A DNA stretch of 64,000 nucleotides. It comes from Smithellaceae bacterium. GTDB lineage: Bacteria; Desulfobacterota; Syntrophia; Syntrophales; Smithellaceae. Under the pieces are notes generated by a model that was not told where the DNA came from, ran no database searches, and saw only the letters and a program-made list of their open reading frames with translations. This document shows positions 58,024 to 64,000 of the stretch, piece after piece; position 1 is the stretch's first letter; each line of letters opens with the position of its first letter. Location of the stretch: NCBI GenBank assembly GCA_028693285.1, contig JAQUVQ010000008.1, positions 1 through 64,000 on the forward strand. The letters run 5' to 3'. The translations under genes were made by a program, and so were the position numbers.

Positions 58024-60003
58024 ATGGCCGAAGTCAACGAACAAGATTTTTACGACAAAGTTTTTCCGGTACCGGACAGAGTAAGGGAGAAATCCTACAT
58101 CAAGAGCCGTGCGGAGTACGAAAAACTTTACAAAGAGTCGATCGAAAACCCCAATGCTTTCTGGGCGAAAATGGCGACGGAAAGACTGAGCTGGTTCAAA
58201 CCTTTTGACAAGAACAAGGTTTCGGACTGGTCGTTTGACGCCAAAAATGTGTATTCCAAATGGTTTGAAGGCGGAAAGCTCAATGTCTGCTACAACTGCC
58301 TGGACCGTCATCTGGAAACCAAGAAGAACAAGGCCGCGATCATTTTTGAAGGCAACGATCCCAACGACTGGAAAGTTTACACGTATTACGACATGTATCG
58401 CGAAGTCAACAAGTTCGCGAACGTTCTCAAAAGCCTGGGCGTCAAAAAGGGCGACCGTGTCACCATCTTCCTGCCCATGATCGCGGAGCTGTCCATCGTC
58501 ATGCTGTCCTGCGCCCGCATCGGCGCCGTTCATGCCATCGTTTTCGGCGGTTTTTCGGCGGAAGCGTTAAGAGACCGCATCAACAATTCCGGCTCACAGG
58601 TCGTCATCACCTGTGACGGAACCTACCGCGGCGCCAAAGCCGTTCCACAGAAAGACACCTGCGACAAAGCCCTGGCTCAGTGCCCCGGCGTGAAAACCCT
58701 GGTGGTTGTGAAACGTACCGGAACCGCCGTTACCATGAAGGAAGGCCGCGACGTCTGGTATGAAGAATTGATGGCCAAAGCGGACCGCTACTGCAAACCC
58801 GAAGAAATGGACGCGGAAGATCCCCTGTTCATTCTTTATACCTCCGGCTCCACCGGGCAGCCCAAGGGCGTCGTTCACACCCAGGCCGGCTACCTGCTGT
58901 ATGCCTCCATGACCCAGCAGCTCGCTTTTGACGTGCGCGAAGAAGACACCTACTGGTGCACCGCCGACATCGGCTGGGTCACCGGTCACAGCTACATTGT
59001 CTATGGTCCTCTGTGCAACGGCCATTCCAGCATTCTTTTCGAAGGCGTTCCCAACTATCCGGACTTTGGACGGTTCTGGGCAGTCGTCGAAAAATACAGC
59101 GTCAATAACTTCTACACGGCTCCCACAGCGATCCGCTCGATTGCCAAAGAAGGCGACAAGTGGGTCGATGCGCACGATATTTCCTCGCTGCGCGTTCTGG
59201 GTTCGGTCGGCGAGCCGCTCAACCCCGAAGCCTGGTGGTGGTACTACAATAAGATCGGCGCCAGCCGCTGCACGATTTCCGATACCTGGTGGCAGACCGA
59301 AACCGGCGGACACATGATCCTGCCTCTGCCCGGCGCGATTGACATCAAACCGGCCAAAGCCATGGTGCCGTTCTTCGGCGTGGTTCCGGTTCTGTTTGAC
59401 GAAGAAGGCAAAGAAATCAAAGGTCCCGGCAAAGGCGCTCTGTGTATTAAAAATTCCTGGCCCGGCATGGCCCGCGGTTTGTGGAATGACACGGAAGGCC
59501 GGTTCGTCGAAAATTACTTTGTGCAGTTCCCCGGCACGTACTTCTCCGGCGACGGCGCGGAACGCGACGCCGACGGCGACTACAAAATCACCGGCCGTGT
59601 TGACGACGTCATCAATGTTTCCGGTCACCGGCTGGGCACCGCGGAAGTCGAAGCGGCGCTCACCTCCCATGCGGATGTCGCGGAAGCGGCCGTTGTCGGA
59701 TTCCCGCATGACATCAAAGGTCAGGGCATCTTCGCTTACGTCACGCTGAACAACAACGTGGAAAAGACGGATGAACTCAAAAAGGCCCTGGTCGCCCATG
59801 TCCGCAAGGTCGTCGGTCCGATTGCATCGCCCGACCAGATTCAATGGGCGGATGGTCTGCCCAAAACCAGATCCGGCAAGATTATGCGCCGCGTTCTGAG
59901 AAACGTCGCCGCGAAAACGTTCGGTGACTTCGGCGACACGTCAACCCTGGCGGATCCGCATGTGGTTGATGACCTGGTCGAAAACAGGAAGAAACTCGGC
60001 TAA
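58024..60003 (+). CDS. acs: Acetyl-CoA synthetase (AMP-forming)
   Basis: Protein of 659 aa, full Acs length. ATP + acetate + CoA to acetyl-CoA + AMP + PPi. P-loop-like ILYTSGSTGQPKG, acetate-pocket segment WCTADIGWVTGHSYIVYGPL, DTWWQTETGGHM, hinge Asp region GDGAERDADGDYKITGRVDDVINVSGHRLGTAEVE, and the catalytic lysine in LPKTRSGKIMRRVLRN, the residue acetylated by Pat-type enzymes. AAGGAG precedes the ATG by 7 bases. Two acetyltransferase-type genes lie downstream on the other strand, which suggests post-translational control. The very regular codon use suggests high expression. Confidence 0.97.
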   Translation: MAEVNEQDFYDKVFPVPDRVREKSYIKSRAEYEKLYKESIENPNAFWAKMATERLSWFKPFDKNKVSDWSFDAKNVYSKWFEGGKLNVCYNCLDRHLETKKNKAAIIFEGNDPNDWKVYTYYDMYREVNKFANVLKSLGVKKGDRVTIFLPMIAELSIVMLSCARIGAVHAIVFGGFSAEALRDRINNSGSQVVITCDGTYRGAKAVPQKDTCDKALAQCPGVKTLVVVKRTGTAVTMKEGRDVWYEELMAKADRYCKPEEMDAEDPLFILYTSGSTGQPKGVVHTQAGYLLYASMTQQLAFDVREEDTYWCTADIGWVTGHSYIVYGPLCNGHSSILFEGVPNYPDFGRFWAVVEKYSVNNFYTAPTAIRSIAKEGDKWVDAHDISSLRVLGSVGEPLNPEAWWWYYNKIGASRCTISDTWWQTETGGHMILPLPGAIDIKPAKAMVPFFGVVPVLFDEEGKEIKGPGKGALCIKNSWPGMARGLWNDTEGRFVENYFVQFPGTYFSGDGAERDADGDYKITGRVDDVINVSGHRLGTAEVEAALTSHADVAEAAVVGFPHDIKGQGIFAYVTLNNNVEKTDELKKALVAHVRKVVGPIASPDQIQWADGLPKTRSGKIMRRVLRNVAAKTFGDFGDTSTLADPHVVDDLVENRKKLG

Positions 60004-60014
60004 AGACCCCTTGT

Positions 60015-60034
60015 GCGGAACGGCTGCCGTTCCG
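60015..60034. terminator. First hairpin after acs
   Basis: Perfect 9-bp stem GCGGAACGG/CCGTTCCGC directly behind the acs stop, with no T run; it precedes the strong terminator and may protect the mRNA 3' end. Confidence 0.45.
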
Positions 60035-60051
60035 CATGTAAGTCCCTCCTT

Positions 60052-60087
60052 AAAAAGCCGTTCCCCGGTTTCGGGGAACGGCTTTTT
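60052..60087. terminator. Bidirectional terminator between acs and the acyl-CoA synthetase gene
   Basis: Perfect 16-bp stem (60052-60067 with 60072-60087) with a GTTT loop, A run on the left and T run on the right, so it can work on both strands. Confidence 0.92.
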
Positions 60088-60138
60088 GCTTTGGCCGGAT
60101 CAGATCGGACCGGATTTTCCGTATTCCCTTGCCCTCCT

Positions 60139-60163
60139 GATGCCCGGGCTCTTTCCGGGCATA
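60139..60163 (-). repeat. Hairpin downstream of the acyl-CoA synthetase gene
   Basis: ATGCCCGG and CCGGGCAT pair around a 7-9 base loop. No T run; it lies 60 bases past the stop of the minus-strand synthetase gene. Confidence 0.4.
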
Positions 60164-60224
60164 GATCCGCCTTTCCTTCAGGCAAACCGCCCTGCGTCAG
60201 GACGCTTCCGTTCGGGCATAACCA

Positions 60225-62333
60225 TTATGGGTTGGGAACGATTCGTATCCTCGCATCCAGCGCGACGACGCCGGAGCCGTCGGCCAAAACCCGCAGCGGG
60301 TTGACATCCAGTTCGCGGATCTGAGGAAATTGATGGAGCAGATGGGAGACCCGTTCAATGGCGGCCGCGTAGCCGGGAATATCCCCGGCGCCTTTCCCCC
60401 GGGCGCCCTGCAGGATCTTGCAGGATTTGAGTTTCCGGATTTTTTCTTCAATCTCCCGGCTGCCGGCGGGGCACAGGACATGGGCGACGTCCTTAAACAC
60501 TTCGATGTAGATGCCGCCGTATCCGAAAGAAACAACCGGTCCAAAGGAAGCATCGCGCTGCCCGCCGATGAACATGTCGTATCCTTCGCCGGCCTGTTTC
60601 ATGACGCGGATTCCCTCGAACCGGGCGTCTTTTTTGCAGCGATCAAGATTCCGGCGTATGCGGTCAAAGGCGCTTCGGACGGCTTCGGCAGTTTCAATCC
60701 CCGTGATGACGCCGCCTGCGTCTGATTTGTGGACGGCGTCGGGCGAGACGATTTTCATCACCACCGGGTAGCCGATGCGCTCGGCCGCGGCGGCGGCCTC
60801 GTTCGCGTTTCCGGCCACGACGGATTCGGCAGCGGCGATGCCGCCGTGGCGGAGCAGCTCCAGGGCTTCCTCGCCTTTGACGCCTGGATGATCCGCGATC
60901 CAGGTCTTCGCGGCCCGGATGTCGATTCGGTCTGGCAAAGCATGGACGGGCGAACCATCCGCTTTTCTGGCGTAATAGTCATGCTGTTTTTTAAAGGCGC
61001 GGATCATTTCGCCGGCGTTATTGAAGATGGGAATGTCGAGATTCCGCTTGATCCGGGAAATCGTCGCCGAAAGTCCGAACAGGCAGATGCCCAGCGGCTT
61101 TCCCGAAGACAGAATGGTTCCCGTTACTTCCTTGGAGAGGTCCGTATGGAACATTTTGTAAAAAACGTCCTCTCCCCGCGGCATTTCCGGCCATTGCGTG
61201 ACGTAGACGGCTCCGTCGACGTTTTCGTTGTGCATGACGGAGAAGAAAATATTGGAATACGCGCCGGCATCATAGATGTCGCCCATGTCGAGGGGGTTGG
61301 AAAAATGGATGACCCCGGCGTTGGAAGAATTTTTGAGTTCATCATAGAAAGCCGGGCCGGGATCCGCGAACGCGAAGCCGGACTCCTCGCAGAGATCCGC
61401 CATCATGACCGTGAATCCGCCCGCGGGGGACATGACCATGATCCGCTTGCCGCGCATGGGAGGCAGATCAAACACCTTGGCCATCGAGATGAAATCGTTG
61501 AACTCGTGAATCCGGGTAATGCCCGCCCTTTCAAAGGCCGCATCGAGAATGGCTTCGTTGTTGGAAATCGCCGCCGTATGGCTCATGGCGACTTTTTTGC
61601 CGGCATCGGTCGTGTTGGATTTCAGGACGATCACGGGTTTGCTGATCCGGGACGCGGCCTCGATCAGGCGGTCTCCCCGGGGGATGCTTTCCAGGTACAT
61701 GCCGATGACCCTGGTGTCGGGATCGCGGCCGAAATATTCCAGGAAGTCCACCTCGTCCAGGTCCAGTTTGTTGCCGATGCTCGCAAATTTCGCCATCCCG
61801 ACGTTTTCATCGGTCATGAGGTTCCAGAGCATCAAACCCACGCCGCCGCTCTGGGTGATGATGGACAGTCCTCCCTTGGGCGGACTGAAGGACGGCACAA
61901 AAGGCAGGCACAGGCCGTTGGCGGTGTTGGCTACCGTGACGCCGTTGGGTCCGACGAACCGGATGCCGTATTGACGGGCCCGGCGCACTACCTGCTCGGC
62001 AAGTTTCCGGCCTTCTTCCCCCAGTTCATTGAATCCGCCGGAAGGGATGGCCATCCATCGAACGCCGGCTTTTCCGCAGGCATCGACGGCATCGGGGACA
62101 AACCGCGCGGGAATCAAAACAAAAACAAGATCCGGCACCGCCGGCAGTTCTCCGATGTCCCTGTACATCTTGATGCCGTCCACGTGCGGATCGGTGGATC
62201 GGGGGTTGACGCCGAAGATGCGCCCGAGATACCCCCAGCGGATGAGGTTTTCCAGAACAAGGCGGGGAATGTTGTCGGGCCTCGACGACAGGCCCATGAT
62301 GGCGATGGATTGCGGGTAAAAAAGTTTTTCCAT
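60225..62333 (-). CDS. ADP-forming acyl-CoA synthetase, fused alpha-beta
   Basis: Protein of 702 aa with both subunits in one chain. CoA-binding Rossmann domain (FYPQSIAIMGLSSRPDN; IFGVNPRSTD), FVGPNGVTVANTANG, ligase domains with IITQSGGVGLMLWNLM and the phospho-His region AMSHTAAISNNEAILDAAF, then from about residue 480 an ATP-grasp domain (GIAAAESVVAGN, PVVMKIVSPDAVHKSDAGGVITG, GGIYIEVFKDVAHVLCP, ELDVNPLRVLADG). Converts an acid or acyl-CoA with ATP/ADP. It heads no operon but is followed upstream on the same strand by GNAT genes, suggesting acylation control or acyl-CoA supply. The two subunits at the left edge of the window are a separate, unfused paralogue. Confidence 0.88.
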   Translation of the reverse strand: MEKLFYPQSIAIMGLSSRPDNIPRLVLENLIRWGYLGRIFGVNPRSTDPHVDGIKMYRDIGELPAVPDLVFVLIPARFVPDAVDACGKAGVRWMAIPSGGFNELGEEGRKLAEQVVRRARQYGIRFVGPNGVTVANTANGLCLPFVPSFSPPKGGLSIITQSGGVGLMLWNLMTDENVGMAKFASIGNKLDLDEVDFLEYFGRDPDTRVIGMYLESIPRGDRLIEAASRISKPVIVLKSNTTDAGKKVAMSHTAAISNNEAILDAAFERAGITRIHEFNDFISMAKVFDLPPMRGKRIMVMSPAGGFTVMMADLCEESGFAFADPGPAFYDELKNSSNAGVIHFSNPLDMGDIYDAGAYSNIFFSVMHNENVDGAVYVTQWPEMPRGEDVFYKMFHTDLSKEVTGTILSSGKPLGICLFGLSATISRIKRNLDIPIFNNAGEMIRAFKKQHDYYARKADGSPVHALPDRIDIRAAKTWIADHPGVKGEEALELLRHGGIAAAESVVAGNANEAAAAAERIGYPVVMKIVSPDAVHKSDAGGVITGIETAEAVRSAFDRIRRNLDRCKKDARFEGIRVMKQAGEGYDMFIGGQRDASFGPVVSFGYGGIYIEVFKDVAHVLCPAGSREIEEKIRKLKSCKILQGARGKGAGDIPGYAAAIERVSHLLHQFPQIRELDVNPLRVLADGSGVVALDARIRIVPNP

Positions 62334-62389
62334 AATATTTTCCGTTTGACGGTTTCCGAAGAGATGGCGTCCGGGCGGATGAGGTTCTC

Positions 62390-62935
62390 CTATACCAGCA
62401 CCTCCACCTGGGTGAATCCCTTCTCGTAGGAATAGTTCACCGGATAGTCGAGTTCCCGGAGGATCCGCTTCATCGCGATGTTGGTTGAATCGACGATGGA
62501 CACAAACCGACCAATCCCCTGCTTTCGGCCGATCGCAAATATTTTTGACAGCATCTGTTTGCCGAGACCTAAATGCTGCCAGTCGTCGCGCACCACGATC
62601 GCGAAGTCCGTGAGCTGCTCCTGGGGATCGTAGCCATACCGCGCCACTCCGATGATGGCGTCTTTTTCATCCTCGCGGATGACGGCCGCCAGCGCGAAGT
62701 TTCTTTGATAATCGAGATGCGTGAGTTGGAAGAGCAGCTCCTTCGGCAGAGCCTTGACGGGCCTCAAAAAACGCAGATAGATCGAATCGGACGAAAGCTT
62801 GTTCAGCAAATCCACGATGAAAGATTCATCCGTCGGCAAAACAGGCCTGACCGGCACTGTTTTCCCGTTTTTCAGGGCCATACGGGTTTCGTATTGCAAA
62901 AGATCGCTCCGGTTCATTGTTGATGGCATTTTCAT
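62390..62935 (-). CDS. GNAT family N-acetyltransferase
   Basis: Protein of 181 aa. GNAT fold: VPVRPVLPTDESFIVDLLNKLS at the N terminus, IIGVARYGYD as strand 4, and the acetyl-CoA pyrophosphate loop DDWQHLGLGKQMLSKIF (Q/R-x-x-G-x-G/A). It is closest in style to the GNAT domains of Pat-type protein acyltransferases (SSDSIYLRFLRPVKALPKELLFQLTHLDYQRNFALAAV). It lies between the fused synthetase and a synthetase-GNAT fusion, both on the same strand. Target could be Acs or another acyl-CoA ligase. Confidence 0.85.
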   Translation of the reverse strand: MKMPSTMNRSDLLQYETRMALKNGKTVPVRPVLPTDESFIVDLLNKLSSDSIYLRFLRPVKALPKELLFQLTHLDYQRNFALAAVIREDEKDAIIGVARYGYDPQEQLTDFAIVVRDDWQHLGLGKQMLSKIFAIGRKQGIGRFVSIVDSTNIAMKRILRELDYPVNYSYEKGFTQVEVLV

Positions 62936-62972
62936 TACCCAACCGGCGGCAGCGCGCGGTCTGCCGCCTTGC

Positions 62973-64000
62973 TCACGACAGATTCAGCGTCATCGACACC
63001 ATGTTTTCATCCTTGCCGTCGAACTGGAAGGCGCAGCGGCGGAAGATGCGGATCATGGCGTAATTTTCCTGAAGCGTTTCCGCCCGGATGGTTTTGTATC
63101 CTTCCTTTTTGGCCAGCTCGATGCACTGCTCCGACAGGGTAATCCCCAGGGATTTGTTCTGCCACGGATCGGAAATGATGATGGCGTATTCCGCTTCTCC
63201 CTCGCAGCGCTTGTTTTTGAGGAGGCGCGCGATGCCGAGGAACTTGCGCTGATCCCCCGTTTTCGCCTCGGCGACAAGGGCCACTTCATCTTCCGGATTG
63301 ACGTTGCAAAAACGTTGCGCCCGCTCCGGCGTGGCGGAAAAAGGCGACAGAAAGCGAAGCCAGAGGGATTTGGGGGAGCAGCTGTTGACAAAATCCGTCC
63401 ACAGGCCGATGTCTTTTGGATTGATCAGCCTCAGTTGAACGGGGACATTGTCCACGGAAAGAGTGTCCTTGGTCAGATGACGGGCGATGGAATCCGTGAA
63501 GGCGCTCTGGCGCCGCACGCCGTAGGCATGCATCTGCCCCAGCACTTCCGCCGCCATTTCCGCGGTGGAATACACAGGGAAGCCGGCCTGCTCCATCTTG
63601 ACCACGTCGTGAATCATGAACTCCTTGCAGGCGACCACGCAGACCGCCGGTTTTTCCTTGTAGTCGATGGACTTCATGACGTCCACGAACGATCCCAGGA
63701 TTTCGCCCTGAATGACGACGATGAAGCTCTGCACGTCGCTCGATTCCACGCCGATTTCGATCAGGTTTTTCACCTGCTCGGGCGTCATGGAAAAAGAGCA
63801 GTCGATGGGATTGCCCGCATTGGCGAATTCCGGCAGGGCGTTTTTCAGGCGCTTTTGAAAATACGGCTCCAGTTCGGCCAGGCGCATGCCGGACAGATAC
63901 AGCATGTCGGTGGCCGCGACGCCCAGCGACCCGGTATAGGTGATGACCATCACGCCGTTGCCCTTCGGGATGGGCTGTTTGGAAAAGGCGCGCGTCAGCG
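62973..64000 (-). CDS. Acyl-CoA synthetase (ADP-forming)-GNAT fusion, Pat-type, 3' part
   Basis: The frame is open to the right edge of the window, so at least 342 residues of a longer protein are visible. The first part (LTRAFSKQPIPKGNGVMVIT, NPIDCSFSMTPEQVKNLIEIG) is the C-terminal ligase domain of an ADP-forming acyl-CoA synthetase. It is followed from about residue 185 by a GNAT domain (VQLRLINPKDIGLWTDFVNSCSPKSLWLRFLSPFSATPERAQRF, DPWQNKSLGITLSEQCIELAKKEGY). This order is that of the Pat/YfiQ protein lysine acetyltransferase, which acetylates Acs. It is 37 bases from the next GNAT gene on the same strand. Confidence 0.85.
   Translation of the reverse strand, partial: LTRAFSKQPIPKGNGVMVITYTGSLGVAATDMLYLSGMRLAELEPYFQKRLKNALPEFANAGNPIDCSFSMTPEQVKNLIEIGVESSDVQSFIVVIQGEILGSFVDVMKSIDYKEKPAVCVVACKEFMIHDVVKMEQAGFPVYSTAEMAAEVLGQMHAYGVRRQSAFTDSIARHLTKDTLSVDNVPVQLRLINPKDIGLWTDFVNSCSPKSLWLRFLSPFSATPERAQRFCNVNPEDEVALVAEAKTGDQRKFLGIARLLKNKRCEGEAEYAIIISDPWQNKSLGITLSEQCIELAKKEGYKTIRAETLQENYAMIRIFRRCAFQFDGKDENMVSMTLNLS

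Noticed and set aside
1-64000. CRISPR array, IS element, prophage or integrative element
   Set aside because: No regularly spaced direct repeats, transposase, integrase or phage genes were found on either strand.

Overview
The window looks like chromosome of an anaerobic, syntrophic-type deltaproteobacterium (Syntrophales/Syntrophus-like). This is inferred from gene content: several ADP-forming acyl-CoA synthetases, an enoyl-CoA hydratase, paired nitronate-monooxygenase-type genes, an Fe-S/flavin oxidoreductase operon, an anaerobe-type BioB and two NtrC-type sigma-54 regulators. There is no IS element, prophage, CRISPR array or rRNA. One tRNA (Arg, ACG) is present. The region reads as ordinary core chromosome with unusually legible regulation.

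Layout. 1-9 kb: a MarR-controlled ADP-forming acyl-CoA synthetase (alpha, then the start of beta), a secreted small protein, an MFS carrier, tRNA-Arg, an MgtE lacking its N domain, an enoyl-CoA hydratase and a KefB-type antiporter. 9-14.4 kb: cimA behind an isoleucine leader peptide/attenuator, then YciO, RNase G/E and an MBL hydrolase. 14.5-18 kb: a MerR-controlled operon of two nitronate monooxygenase homologues and a MaoC-like hydratase. 18-25.1 kb: a complete trpL-EGDCFBA operon with a WWWW leader peptide, two tandem terminators and dispersed palindromes in its gaps. 25.1-30 kb: a QueG-like Fe-S protein, rmuC, and a soluble histidine kinase plus NtrC-type regulator. 30.2-38 kb: a sigma-54 promoter driving a NuoE-like/NuoF-GltD fusion/NuoG-N-like/GltB-like operon that ends with a stand-alone NrpR-type sensor domain. 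38-43 kb: bioB, rnk, htpX, a DUF523-DUF1722 protein and a CmpB-HD fusion. 43-48.9 kb: a leuL-leuACDB operon behind a leucine attenuator, with a receiver-only response regulator and a MetH-activation-like protein as its last genes. 49-52.8 kb: a ZraP/ZraS/ZraR-like unit with a sigma-54 promoter. 52.9-56.6 kb: mrfB-mrfA (yprB-yprA). 56.7-64 kb: a ferredoxin-nitroreductase, acs, an ADP-forming acyl-CoA synthetase, a GNAT acetyltransferase and the 3' part of a synthetase-GNAT fusion of the Pat type.

Main points. (1) Three branched-chain/aromatic biosynthetic units (cimA, trp, leu) each carry a TTGACA-N17 promoter, a leader peptide rich in the end-product amino acid and an intrinsic terminator. 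Ribosome-mediated attenuation therefore seems to be the general control mode here. (2) The sigma-54 operon at 30-38 kb joins NADH-dehydrogenase-type Fe-S/flavin modules, glutamate-synthase-type modules and an NrpR (nitrogen/2-oxoglutarate) domain, with its probable two-component regulator next door. It contains no hydrogenase, formate dehydrogenase or glutaminase domain. It is the best candidate for an undescribed system. (3) A roughly 200-bp multi-branched inverted-repeat element lies upstream of acs. Start codons were often moved inward from the longest frame, on Shine-Dalgarno (SD) and family-length grounds; such cases are stated in the entries.
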